A DNA stretch of 64,000 nt from Kribbibacterium absianum (GCF_030067705.1 NZ_JASJEX010000001.1:434001-498000), one strand, 5' to 3'. Shown: positions 38,100 to 46,831, counted from the first letter of the stretch. Numbers and translations: made by a program. The notes: generated by a model from the sequence alone, not told the origin.

Positions 38100-40322
38100 A
38101 TGAAGATCATCAAGCGCAACGGCGCGGAGGTCGTGTTCGACGTTCAGAAGATCATCAACGCTATTCAGAAGGCCAACGTCACGGTTCCCGAGGTCGACCG
38201 CCTCACCCCGGAGCAGGTGGACGACTGCGGCACCGCGGTCGAGGCCGAGTGCGAGGTCTGCGGCCACACGGTGACCGTGGAAGAGGTCCAGGACATGGTC
38301 GAGGACCAGATCATGGCCAAGGGCGCCTTCTCGGTCGCGCGCAACTACATCACCTATCGCTACGTCCAGAGCCTGAAGCGCCAGTCGAACACCACGGACG
38401 ACCGCGTGCTCTCGCTCATCGAGTGCAACAACGAGGACGTCAAGCAGGAGAACTCCAACAAGAACCCCGCCGTGAACTCCGTGCAGCGCGATTACATGGC
38501 GGGCGAGGTCTCCAAGGACCTCGCCATGCGCCTGCTGCTCCCGCAGGAGGTCGTCGAGGCTCATAACGAGGGCATCATCCACTTCCACGACGCCGACTAC
38601 TATGCGCAGCACATGCACAACTGCGACCTCGTGAACCTCGAGGACATGCTGCAGAACGGCACCGTGATCTCGGGCACCCTGATCGAGAAGCCCCACAGCT
38701 TCTCGACGGCCTGCAACATCGCGACCCAGATCATCGCCCAGGTGGCGTCGAGCCAGTACGGCGGCCAGTCGATCTCGCTCACGCACCTGGCGCCGTTCGT
38801 GGACGTGTCGCGCCGCCGCATCCGCCTCGAGATCATCCGCGAGCTCACGGAGCTTGGCATCGAGCCCACCGACGAGCGCGTGGGCAGGATCGTCGAGGAG
38901 CGCCTGCTCGACGAGATCCGCCGCGGCGTCCAGACCATCCAGTACCAGGTCGTGACCCTCATGACCACGAACGGCCAGGCTCCGTTCGTGACCGTGTTCA
39001 TGTACCTCAACGAGGCCCGCAGCGAGCAGGAGAAGCACGACCTCGCGCTCATCATCGAGGAGACGCTCCGCCAGCGCTACGAGGGCGTGAAGAACGAGGC
39101 CGGCGTGTGGGTCACCCCGGCGTTCCCGAAGCTCATCTACGTGCTCGAGCAGGACAACCTGGAGCCTGGCCAGCCCTACTACTACCTCACGCAGCTTGCG
39201 GCGAAGTGCACCGCCAAGCGCATGGTGCCCGACTACATCTCTGAGAAGATGATGCGCGAGCTCAAGCTCTCCAAGGGCGAGGTCCCAGGCGAGGGCGACG
39301 TGTACACGTGCATGGGGTGCCGCTCGTTCCTGACGCCGGACCGTTCCGGAAACGGCTACGACAACGTCGCCAACGCCGGCAACTACGAGCCCGACAAGCC
39401 CAAGTACTATGGGCGCTTCAACCAGGGCGTCGTGACCATCAATCTGCCGGACGTGGCGCTCAGCTCCCACGGGGACATGGACGAGTTCTGGGAGGTCTTC
39501 GACGAGCGCCTCGAGCTCTGCCACCGCGCGCTCCAGTGCCGCCACAACCGCCTCAAGGGGACGCTGTCCGATGCCGCGCCGATCCTCTGGCAGTACGGCG
39601 CGCTCGCGCGCCTGCCGAAGGGCACGGCCATCGACCCCTTGCTCTATGGCGGCTACTCCACGATCAGCCTCGGGTACGCCGGCCTCTACGAGTGCGTCAA
39701 GTACATGACGGGCAAGTCCCACACCGACCCTGAGGCCGAGCCGTTCGCCCTGCAGGTGATGCAGCACATGAACGACAAGTGCGCCGAGTGGAAGGCCGCG
39801 GAGAACATCGACTACTCGCTGTACGGCACGCCGCTGGAGAGCACCACCTACAAGTTCGCGAAGTGCCTGCAGAAGCGCTTCGGCGTGATTCCCGGCATCA
39901 CGGACAAGGGCTACATCACCAACAGCTACCACGTGCACGTGACCGAGGAGATCGACGCCTTCACCAAGCTCAAGTTCGAGAGCGAGTTCCAGCGGCTGTC
40001 CCCGGGCGGCGCCATCTCCTACATCGAGGTCCCGGACATGCAGGACAACCTGGAGGCCGTGATGAGCGTCCTGCGCTTCATCTACGACAACATCATGTAC
40101 GCGGAGCTCAACACCAAGAGCGACTACTGCCAGAAGTGCGGCTTCGACGGCGAGATCCAGATCGTCGAGGACGACGGCAAGCTCGTGTGGGAGTGCCCGC
40201 ACTGCGGCAACCGCGACCAGTCCACGCTCAATGTCGCGCGCCGCACCTGCGGCTACATCGGGACGCAGTTCTGGAACCAGGGTCGCACCGAGGAGATCCG
40301 CGACCGAGTGCTTCACCTGTAA
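38100..40322 (+). CDS. nrdD: Anaerobic (class III) ribonucleoside-triphosphate reductase
   Basis: A 740-residue oxygen-sensitive glycyl-radical enzyme reducing NTPs to dNTPs. An ATP-cone regulatory domain begins at residue 1 (KIIKRNGAEVVFD). The catalytic barrel carries the cysteine motifs (MGCRSFL near 405). A zinc site, CQKCG and CPHCG, lies near 680-705, and the radical glycine is Gly718 in RRTCGYIG. The ATG follows GGGGGAGGAAG. It is paired with its activase NrdG and probably regulated through the candidate NrdR box upstream. Confidence 0.96.
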   Translation: MKIIKRNGAEVVFDVQKIINAIQKANVTVPEVDRLTPEQVDDCGTAVEAECEVCGHTVTVEEVQDMVEDQIMAKGAFSVARNYITYRYVQSLKRQSNTTDDRVLSLIECNNEDVKQENSNKNPAVNSVQRDYMAGEVSKDLAMRLLLPQEVVEAHNEGIIHFHDADYYAQHMHNCDLVNLEDMLQNGTVISGTLIEKPHSFSTACNIATQIIAQVASSQYGGQSISLTHLAPFVDVSRRRIRLEIIRELTELGIEPTDERVGRIVEERLLDEIRRGVQTIQYQVVTLMTTNGQAPFVTVFMYLNEARSEQEKHDLALIIEETLRQRYEGVKNEAGVWVTPAFPKLIYVLEQDNLEPGQPYYYLTQLAAKCTAKRMVPDYISEKMMRELKLSKGEVPGEGDVYTCMGCRSFLTPDRSGNGYDNVANAGNYEPDKPKYYGRFNQGVVTINLPDVALSSHGDMDEFWEVFDERLELCHRALQCRHNRLKGTLSDAAPILWQYGALARLPKGTAIDPLLYGGYSTISLGYAGLYECVKYMTGKSHTDPEAEPFALQVMQHMNDKCAEWKAAENIDYSLYGTPLESTTYKFAKCLQKRFGVIPGITDKGYITNSYHVHVTEEIDAFTKLKFESEFQRLSPGGAISYIEVPDMQDNLEAVMSVLRFIYDNIMYAELNTKSDYCQKCGFDGEIQIVEDDGKLVWECPHCGNRDQSTLNVARRTCGYIGTQFWNQGRTEEIRDRVLHL

Positions 40323-40334
40323 CGCACGGTGACT

Positions 40335-40400
40335 CGGGCGGGGCGACGGGGGCCACCTCGCCGCCCCGTTTTCTGCAAAAGGGGACGGAGCGTTTTGCAG
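40335..40400 (+). terminator. Two consecutive hairpins between nrdD and nrdG
   Basis: The first hairpin (CGGGGCG/CGCCCCG-like) ends in TTTT near 40378. The second, CTGCAAAA/TTTTGCAG (40373-40400), overlaps the T-run. They could attenuate nrdG or act as an alternative-structure switch; this is inference from pairing only. Confidence 0.45.
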
Positions 40401-40428
40401 GTCATTGCACATGTGATGCGGAGGCACG

Positions 40429-41016
40429 ATGAACTACGCAGAGGTCAAGCGATGCGACATCGCCAACGGCGTGGGCGTGCGCACGTCGCTCTTTGTGAGC
40501 GGCTGCACCCACCGCTGCCCGGGGTGCTTCAACGAGGTGGCCTGGGACTTCTACGCCGGCGACTCCTTCACGGAGGAGGTCGAACAGCAAATTATCGACT
40601 CCCTCGCGCCCGACTATGTCCGAGGCCTCACGGTGCTCGGCGGCGAGCCTCTGGAGCCGAGCAACCAGCGCGCGCTGCTGCCCTTCCTCAAGCGGGTGCG
40701 CCGAGTGCGGCCGGAGAAGGACATCTGGATGTACACCGGCGACGTGTACGAGGAGGTCACCGACCCGAGCAGCCCGCGGCACACCGAAGCCACCGACGAG
40801 CTGCTCGGTCAGGTGGACGTGCTGGTGGACGGGCCGTTCGTCTCGGAGCTGAGGGACATCACGCTGCGCTTCAAGGGTTCCTCGAACCAGCGGCTCATCG
40901 ACGTTCCTAAGACGCGCGCGGCCGGTCGCGTGGTGCTCTGGGAGGACGACCCCATGTTCGTGCGCCACACGATGGGGCCGCGCAACGTGAAGGTGCCGGA
41001 GCACGGCGAGCGCTAG
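40429..41016 (+). CDS. nrdG: Anaerobic ribonucleotide reductase activating protein
   Basis: A 195-residue radical SAM activase. The 4Fe-4S motif C-x3-C-x2-C is SGCTHRCPGCFN with Cys26, Cys30 and Cys33, followed by GGEPLEPSN near 72. It generates the glycyl radical on NrdD. The ATG has GGAGGCACG upstream. Its TAG stop shares the palindrome CTAG (41013-41016) with the stop of the convergent VOC gene. Confidence 0.95.
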   Translation: MNYAEVKRCDIANGVGVRTSLFVSGCTHRCPGCFNEVAWDFYAGDSFTEEVEQQIIDSLAPDYVRGLTVLGGEPLEPSNQRALLPFLKRVRRVRPEKDIWMYTGDVYEEVTDPSSPRHTEATDELLGQVDVLVDGPFVSELRDITLRFKGSSNQRLIDVPKTRAAGRVVLWEDDPMFVRHTMGPRNVKVPEHGER

Positions 41017-41396
41017 ACCGTGATCTCCACCAGGTTGCCCTCGGGCCCCGCGACGCAGCTCTCGTAGTAACCGTCGCCCGTGATCCGGGGGCCGCTGGTC
41101 ACCTCGTAGCCCGCGTCGCGCAGGCGCTCGGTGAGCGAGTCAACGGCCTCCTTGCTTCCCACGCTGAAGGCCAGGTGCGCGTAGCCGTGACGCGCCGCCT
41201 TGTCGCCGTGGGCGTCGAGCCCCGGCTTGTTCATGAGCTCGAGGCGGGCGCCCTCGCCAAAGGACAGGAAGTACGAGCGGAAACCCGTCCTGATGTTGTG
41301 GTAGAGCTCGCCGGAGGTGGCGGCGAAGTACTCCTCAAAGAAGGCCTTCGCGGCCTCGAGGTCCTCGACGTACAGGGCGACGTGCTCGATCTTCAT
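41013..41396 (-). CDS. VOC-superfamily (glyoxalase/bleomycin-resistance fold) protein
   Basis: A 127-residue single-copy vicinal-oxygen-chelate protein. It starts MKIEHVALYVEDLEAAKAFFE, has LELMN near 62 and HLAFSVGS near 80, and ends with GPEGNLVEITV. The putative metal ligands His5, Glu59-61 and His80 fit a lactoylglutathione-lyase-like or isomerase-like fold, but the substrate cannot be assigned. The ATG at 41396 follows AAGGAGCACCCC. It is convergent and overlapping with nrdG by 4 bases. Confidence 0.85.
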   Translation of the reverse strand: MKIEHVALYVEDLEAAKAFFEEYFAATSGELYHNIRTGFRSYFLSFGEGARLELMNKPGLDAHGDKAARHGYAHLAFSVGSKEAVDSLTERLRDAGYEVTSGPRITGDGYYESCVAGPEGNLVEITV

Positions 41397-41604
41397 GGGG
41401 TGCTCCTTGGTCGGCAGGCGGGGGCGATTCAATTCTGACGACCAACTGAGCGACGGAGGGCGGCAAGTTTGCTCGCCATTGCGCGCGGGTCGTGCGACGC
41501 CCTTGTGCTGCGAGAACTTGAGGCGCGCGCACCAGGCGCGCCTGTTTGTCTGCTCGGGCGCGGGATCGACGGTCCCGATTCGCGCGAGCACAGGGACCCG
41601 AGCG

Positions 41605-42537
41605 CTACAGATTGCCCACGAGCACGTGGCGGAGGTGCCTCCGCGCGACGTCGGCCAAACGACGGACGTCGCGCGGAAGGGTCGGGCCTGTGTCCCGCTT
41701 CTTCCAGGCCGGGAAGAAGCGCGTCACGTGCAATGTCAGGTCCGGGTCCACGGAGGCGAGCCACGCGGCCAGCGCGCCCATCTCGTCGTCGGAGTCGTTG
41801 AAGCCCGGCACCACGAGCGTCGTCACCTCCACGTGGCAACCCGGCTCCTCCGAGAAACGCTCGATGGAGGCCTTGACGGTGGTCAGCTCGCCACCGAGCG
41901 AGCGGTAGCCGTCCTCGGAGAAGCACTTGAGGTCCACGTTGACCGCGTCCGTGAGGGGCGCGACGGCGTCGATCACCGCCGGTTCGAAGCACCCGTTGGT
42001 GACGAGCACCGTCGCCAGGCCCGCCTCGTGCGCCAAACGCTCGCCGTCGCGCACGTACTCCCAACCGCACAGGGGCTCGTTGTAGGTCCACGCGATGCCA
42101 CAGGTGGCAGGGTGTTCCCGTTGCACGTCGAGCGCGAGCGAGACCAGCTGAGCCGGCGTGACCTCGCGCCATGGCACCTGCGCGGCGCCGCACTGGGCGA
42201 TCTCGTGGTTCTGGCACCACGGGCACCGCAGGTTGCAACCGTAGCTGCCCACCGACACCACGAGCGATCCGGGACGCCAGCGGGCGATGGGCTTCTTCTC
42301 GATAGGGTCGAGGGCCAGGGAGGTCACGCGGCCGTAGTTCGCGTCGAAGACCGTGGACGTCCCGTGCTCGTCTCGGCATCCGCGAGCACGACAGAAGCCG
42401 GTGCCGTCGGCCGGGATGACGCACCGGCGCGGGCAGCTCTTGCAGACGGCGCGTGAGACGTTGTAAAGAGACGAGACTGTCTCATTTCCGGCCGGTGGGA
42501 CGTTTCTGTCTCTTTGATCTGTCTCACGGGGGCTCAT
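41605..42537 (-). CDS. amrS: AmmeMemoRadiSam system radical SAM enzyme
   Basis: A 310-residue radical SAM protein related to pyruvate formate-lyase activases. A Cys-rich N-terminal segment (C-x2-C-x3-C...C near 32-55) precedes the SAM cluster motif GCNLRCPWCQN near residue 99-109. TYNEPLCGWEY near 150 and LVTNGCFEP near 178 are conserved in this family. The ATG overlaps the stop of the upstream amrA/B fusion (ATGA), so the three AmmeMemoRadiSam functions form a translationally coupled pair of genes. The biological role of the system is not established. Confidence 0.9.
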   Translation of the reverse strand: MSPRETDQRDRNVPPAGNETVSSLYNVSRAVCKSCPRRCVIPADGTGFCRARGCRDEHGTSTVFDANYGRVTSLALDPIEKKPIARWRPGSLVVSVGSYGCNLRCPWCQNHEIAQCGAAQVPWREVTPAQLVSLALDVQREHPATCGIAWTYNEPLCGWEYVRDGERLAHEAGLATVLVTNGCFEPAVIDAVAPLTDAVNVDLKCFSEDGYRSLGGELTTVKASIERFSEEPGCHVEVTTLVVPGFNDSDDEMGALAAWLASVDPDLTLHVTRFFPAWKKRDTGPTLPRDVRRLADVARRHLRHVLVGNL

Positions 42538-43973
42538 AGGTGCCGCTCCACGCGGAAGCGCTGCAACAGGATCGGTTCGGCGTGCGCGTCGATGGCGCCT
42601 TTCTGCGCGGCGATGGCCACCTGCTCCTCGGCCGCGTCCACGCCGGCGAGGTCGGGCAACAGCACGCCGCGGCGGCCGTCCTCCGTCGATACGATCACTC
42701 CGTACACACGCGGGTCGAGCTCGTCGAGCGATGCGACGGGCTCCGGGTCTCCCAGCACGTCGACGTCCAGCACAAGGTCGTCGAGCTCGTCAGGTTGCAC
42801 GGGACGGAACCGCGGGTCACGGGTGCTGGCGCTCTTTGCGTTGGCGACGATCTCGTCCGAGAGGCACGCCTGCGTGGGCGCGAGCGTGCCGATGCATCCC
42901 CGTAGCTGGCCGTGCTTCTTCAGGGACACGAAACAGGCGCGCGGCACGTCGAGCAGCGCCCGCACCGGGTGCGGCGTGCGACGCTCGTCGAGCAGGTCGT
43001 CCACCTCGTCGCCGGTGAGGGTGTGCCGATCGCGTACCCAGGCCTCGATGGACGCGCGGGCCAGCGCCACCAGGGGGTCCTCGGCGCTGCGGCGCTCGTG
43101 GGAGCGGCGCATCATGAGCTCCCGGTACTGCTCGCCAAAGTCGCGGCTCGGGTCGTGGCCGGTGGGGGAGTACGCCGCCACCGCGTAGCCCACGCCGAAC
43201 GGGCCCTCGTGGCTCAAGAGCTCCGCATCGACGGTGGTGCGATCGAGCGCGCCCGCCATCATCTGGAAGGAGCGGAGGCCGCACTCGGCGGCGCGCTCGG
43301 CGAGGTCCTGGTCGATGGCCAACAGCCCGAGGAAGTCCCCGGTGGCGAGCGCGTCCACAACCTGCTTCTCGAACAATGGCGCCTCCGGGGCGAACCCGTA
43401 GGGGCCCGACTCCAGGAGCTTGTGGGACAGGTCGCCGCTCGCCACGTAGACGACCGAGCGTCCAAGCTCTTCGGCCGCTCGTGCCACGGCCATGCCCATG
43501 CGGTAATGCTCGAGCGGGGAGAGGCCGGAAAGCCCCAGTCGCACGTACTCCGGGCTTGTCGTTCCGGCTTCGGCGCAGGCTCGCTCGATGAAATGGACGG
43601 GGATCAGCGTGCCGTGGTCGAGGCTCGGGTCCTGGCGGCCGAGGGTGCCCGTCGCCACACCGGTTGCGACGCCCTGGCGCTCGATCTCGTGGGCGAGGGT
43701 CTCGTCGTACCGCACGCGATAGCGCGGCGTGCGCGCTCCGAACTGGGAGAAGTCTCCCTGCGCGCTCGGGCCATCGGAGATCTGGATGTAGTCGGCGTAG
43801 AGGGGCGCGTGCGGGCTGCTGACCACCACCGCGTCCGGCCGCAGCGCGGCGATCCGGCGCGCGACCTCCTGGTAGGCCGCCACGGTGTCCGGAATCTCGC
43901 GCTCTTTTCCTGGGCTCACTTCCGGGACGATCAGCGGCGGGTGTGGGACGGCGAACGCGGCAACGACAGCCAT
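42534..43973 (-). CDS. MEMO1-AMMECR1 fusion protein (AmmeMemoRadiSam A and B)
   Basis: A 479-residue two-domain protein. The N-terminal half (about 1-275) is a MEMO1/class III extradiol dioxygenase-like domain (AVPHPPLIVPEV at 8; SSPHAPLY at 52; VYVASGDLSHKL at 174). The C-terminal half (about 300-479) is an AMMECR1 domain with the signature LRGCIGTL near 366. In many genomes these are separate genes next to the radical SAM partner. The ATG follows GGAGGCC. Enzymatic activity is unknown. Confidence 0.9.
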   Translation of the reverse strand: MAVVAAFAVPHPPLIVPEVSPGKEREIPDTVAAYQEVARRIAALRPDAVVVSSPHAPLYADYIQISDGPSAQGDFSQFGARTPRYRVRYDETLAHEIERQGVATGVATGTLGRQDPSLDHGTLIPVHFIERACAEAGTTSPEYVRLGLSGLSPLEHYRMGMAVARAAEELGRSVVYVASGDLSHKLLESGPYGFAPEAPLFEKQVVDALATGDFLGLLAIDQDLAERAAECGLRSFQMMAGALDRTTVDAELLSHEGPFGVGYAVAAYSPTGHDPSRDFGEQYRELMMRRSHERRSAEDPLVALARASIEAWVRDRHTLTGDEVDDLLDERRTPHPVRALLDVPRACFVSLKKHGQLRGCIGTLAPTQACLSDEIVANAKSASTRDPRFRPVQPDELDDLVLDVDVLGDPEPVASLDELDPRVYGVIVSTEDGRRGVLLPDLAGVDAAEEQVAIAAQKGAIDAHAEPILLQRFRVERHL

Positions 43974-44001
43974 GGGAGGCCTCCAAAGACGAGACGGCTC
44001 A

Positions 44002-44297
44002 GCCCATCGTAACCCGGCGACGTCGCGGGCTTCTGTGGCGCGCGTCGGGCGACCATTCTTGGGCCTGTGGAATGGATGGTTCTCGGGTCAGGTGCCCGAT
44101 AACCACGCAAACTGCGCGTCGGATGGGAGGCTTTCTGTGAGGTTGCCCGGTTTCGGTGCATTGCGCGCGCGGGATGCTCACCTATCGGGCACCGGGCTCG
44201 AAAGCCTCGCATCATGCGCGCGGAATGCGCCTCTTTCTGTGCGCCGGCCAAGTGCCGCGCATCCTGCGCCAGTCCCATTCCGAGACAACCCGTGACA
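44002..44297. repeat. Array A: degenerate palindromic repeat, 51-bp period
   Basis: Units start at about 44044, 44094, 44145, 44196 and 44247, the last four spaced exactly 51 bp. Each has GCCCGATA-like ends and a central GCATnnTGCGCGCnGGATG-like palindrome. A more degraded unit precedes them. The array fills most of the gap upstream of the minus-strand amrA/B gene. Confidence 0.75.
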
Positions 44298-44477
44298 GGT
44301 CGCGCAGGCACGGGGTCCAAGGCCGAATCGCTGTGGTTGTGGAGATTCAGAGGAGTGGTGCAGTCCTGTACGAGGGGCCTCTCACAAAACGCCAGCTAGA
44401 AGAGCCGCTGACAGACTCTGCGACAGGGTGACAGATTCTGTCAGAGTCGGGAGACGGATCGGTCAGGGCCCTCCGGC
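44298..44477. other. Intergenic region with a 15-bp perfect palindrome
   Basis: TGACAGA-T-TCTGTCA lies at 44429-44443, inside a larger imperfect inverted repeat (44414-44448). It is 35 bases upstream of the downstream gene's start, so it may act as an operator. A closely similar sequence recurs at 57503-57532. Confidence 0.5.
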
Positions 44478-45596
44478 ATGCTCCCCTCCATGGCAGTCAT
44501 CGTCTCCCACGCCGCAGCCCTCGAGGTGCTGCGCCGGGGCGCCCGCCTGGCCCCCGAGCGTTTGAACGGCGCACCGTTGGCAACGAGCGCATCGTCACGC
44601 CGCGCTGCCGAACGGAGAGATGAGCTGCAGGCCCTTCGCGCGTTCCTCGTCGAGGTTGGGCTACTGGACGTGGGCTCGCAACTGGACATCTTGGCGGGTC
44701 CCAACGAGTGCGGCCCCGCCGTTGCGAGGGTGAGGACGCATCGGTGGACGACGGCGACCGCGCTTCCGATTCGACAGGTGTTCCTGCCGGGGACGGGACG
44801 CGTCGACGGGCTCTATGTGGTGGCTCCCGAGCTGCTGTTCGTGGAGCTGTGCGCCGCCGACAAGGTCATGAGAAAAGGCTCCGCTCCTTCGCCGAAGTCA
44901 ATGGCGCACGTGCGGGCGGCGCTTCTCGGATGGGAGCTGTGCGGGCGCTATGGCAAAGTGCTCCCAGGCGACCGACGCGACGCTTTGGCGGCAAGAGGGT
45001 TCGAGAACCGACCGCCTCTGACATCGGTGAATGACATTCGCTCGTTCGCGGACGCCATGGCCCCGGGACTGGCGGGGGTGCGCCGGGCACGTGGGGCCCT
45101 CGCCCTCGTCCGCGATGGAGGCCGCTCGCCGATGGAGGCCGCCGTGTTCATCCTGCTGGCCGGGGCGGCGTGTCTCGGAGGGTTCGGGCTGCCGGCTCCT
45201 CGCGTGAACTACCGGCTGAAGCTGTCCGCGAGGAACGCCCAGCTCTTGAATGCAGAGTACGTCGAGCTGGACAACTACTGGCCGCGGCCCTTGGACGTGG
45301 AGGTGGACGGGTTCGCGGACCATGGGGGCACGACCAGCTAGAGACAGGCGGCTCGGCTCGCGGTGCGCGACAACGAGCTCGCCCGACGGGGCGTGCCAGT
45401 GGTCCATCTGACGGGGTCCGAGCTGATGAATCCGGCGCGGTTCCGGCTGAACGCGAGGAACATTGCGGCTCAACTGGGGGTTCGGCTCCGGCTTGAGGTG
45501 CCGGGGTGGGAAGAGCGGTTCTGCAGGCTGCACGCGGAGGTGATGAACCTCGAGTACGTGCCGCCAGCAGTCTATGACGAGGAGTACCGACCCTAG
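44478..45596 (+). pseudogene. DUF559/Vsr-like nuclease-domain protein interrupted by an in-frame TAG
   Basis: The 287-codon reading frame from ATG 44478 ends at TAG (45339-45341), but the same frame continues without another stop to 45596. The continuation gives the missing C-terminal third of a restriction-nuclease-like domain: LDVEVDGFADH before the stop, then AARLAVRDNELARRGVPVVHLTG after it. A C-to-T change of CAG would explain the stop. The N-terminal 200 residues resemble abortive-infection/antitoxin-like regulatory proteins only vaguely. The product is either inactive or expressed as a truncated form; readthrough is possible but unsupported. Confidence 0.65.
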
Positions 45597-46138
45597 AGCA
45601 TCGCATCCGGCGCGCAGGATGCGACTGAGTCTGGACGAGTGCCCAGCGGCGCCTGAAATGACCGCATTCTGCATGTCGGATGATGCGGAAACTGGGCGGT
45701 GGACTTCGGTTGGCTGATAACCGTCCATCCTGCGTGCAGAATGGGCGGCTAGCGGTCGAGCGGCGGCTCCGGGTCCGAAAGACTCGCATCCTGCGTGCGG
45801 GATGGGTGGTTTTCAGTCCTGACGCGCACGGGCGCCCGATAGGGTCGCATCCTACGTGCAGAATCGGAGTCTTTCGAGCAAAGCGCCGGGCTCTGCCGGA
45901 AAGCACTGCATCCTGCGTGCGGAATCAGCGGTTTCCGGGTCGCTGGTTGTCCGGTGCTCGATAGGCTCGTATTCTGCACGCAGAATGGGCGCCTTTCGGG
46001 GTTGGGATTATGCCGCGCCCAAGAAGCCCGGGTTGTGCCTGCAGAATCGTGGGATTCCGGGCCCGCCATCGAGCCGCGCCCGAAAAGCTCGCATCCTACG
46101 TGCAGGATGCGAGTCTATCCGCCGCGTTCGGCCACCCG
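45590..46138. repeat. Array B: nine palindromic repeat units with an exact 61-bp period
   Basis: Units begin at 45590, 45651, 45712, 45773, 45834, 45895, 45956, 46017 and 46078. Positions 1-10 are near GCCCGATAGG, and positions 13-32 form a palindrome near GCATCCTGCGTGCAGGATG. The rest is more variable. The first unit includes the stop codon of the upstream reading frame and the last ends 9 bases from the stop of the convergent gene, so the array fills the whole gap. Confidence 0.9.
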
Positions 46139-46147
46139 GTGACGTCG

Positions 46148-46831
46148 CTACACGGCCAGGTACACGCGCATGTAGCGCTCGCCGCGCTCGGTCCAAGAGT
46201 CCTTGTGCACGCATACGGCGCTCTTGATGGTCCGGCCGAGCAGCCCCCTGAACACCTTGTAGCTGTGCTGGCGCGGATCGAGCTCGTAGCTGTCGGACTG
46301 TCCGTCGGGCGCCTCGATCGCCACTGGCACATAGTCGCCGTCCAGCTCGCCCACACGGACGGTCACCGGGCCGTTGGGCAGCTGCACGTCGTCGCCGGTG
46401 AGGTTGAGGTTGGCCACCAGCACCTGGGAGCCCGGGGCCGCTGCCACGCCGTAACGCGCAAGCACGGCCCAGTTCTCCAGTGGCTCCTCCCCGGGCATGT
46501 GGAGCGTCACGCCCTCGTAGCCGTGGAGCGGCGCCTCAGTGCGCTCGGCGTCGATGCTCACGTGGTAGCCCATCTTGAGGAGCTCTCGCACCGGGGCCTC
46601 GAGCGAGCTCGTGAATCCCACAAGCTGGTGCTGGTAGTAGAGCGCGTAGACCGGGCGCCGCTCGTCGAAGGGCTTCTCGGCGGCCTTGAGCCGTGCGCGG
46701 GCCTGCTCGGTGAGGGGCTCGGCCACGAGGTTGAAGCGCTCGCCGGCGGCGATGCCTTCGAGGGGCTGGCCGTTGAGCACGAAGACGGACGCGAGGTTGC
46801 TTCCGGAAAGGTCGATGTCTTTGGGGTCCAT
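46148..46831 (-). CDS. Hypothetical protein, 227 residues
   Basis: No family was recognised. The predicted product is soluble, with no signal peptide or membrane segment. The N-terminal 20 residues contain DLSGSNLASVFVLNGQPLEG. The middle contains YALYYQHQLVGFTSS and VRELLKMGYHVSIDAE. The C-terminal half has a repeated beta-rich look (VLVANLNLTGDDVQL, PVTVRVGELDGDYVPV) and ends with a basic/aromatic tail. The ATG at 46831 is set by AGGAAGG upstream; an in-frame extension to 47089 is rejected. Codon use is like the neighbours. It is divergent from a small ORF. Confidence 0.75.
   Translation of the reverse strand: MDPKDIDLSGSNLASVFVLNGQPLEGIAAGERFNLVAEPLTEQARARLKAAEKPFDERRPVYALYYQHQLVGFTSSLEAPVRELLKMGYHVSIDAERTEAPLHGYEGVTLHMPGEEPLENWAVLARYGVAAAPGSQVLVANLNLTGDDVQLPNGPVTVRVGELDGDYVPVAIEAPDGQSDSYELDPRQHSYKVFRGLLGRTIKSAVCVHKDSWTERGERYMRVYLAV

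Noticed and set aside
45590-46138. CRISPR array
   Set aside because: The conserved part is degenerate between units, the spacers are partly alike, no cas genes are nearby, and the cores are palindromes spaced at fixed distance rather than identical repeats with unrelated spacers.
44002-46138. Integrated mobile element between amrA/B and the unknown genes
   Set aside because: No transposase, integrase, target-site duplication or clear composition shift was found; only the repeat arrays and a nuclease-like pseudogene are present.
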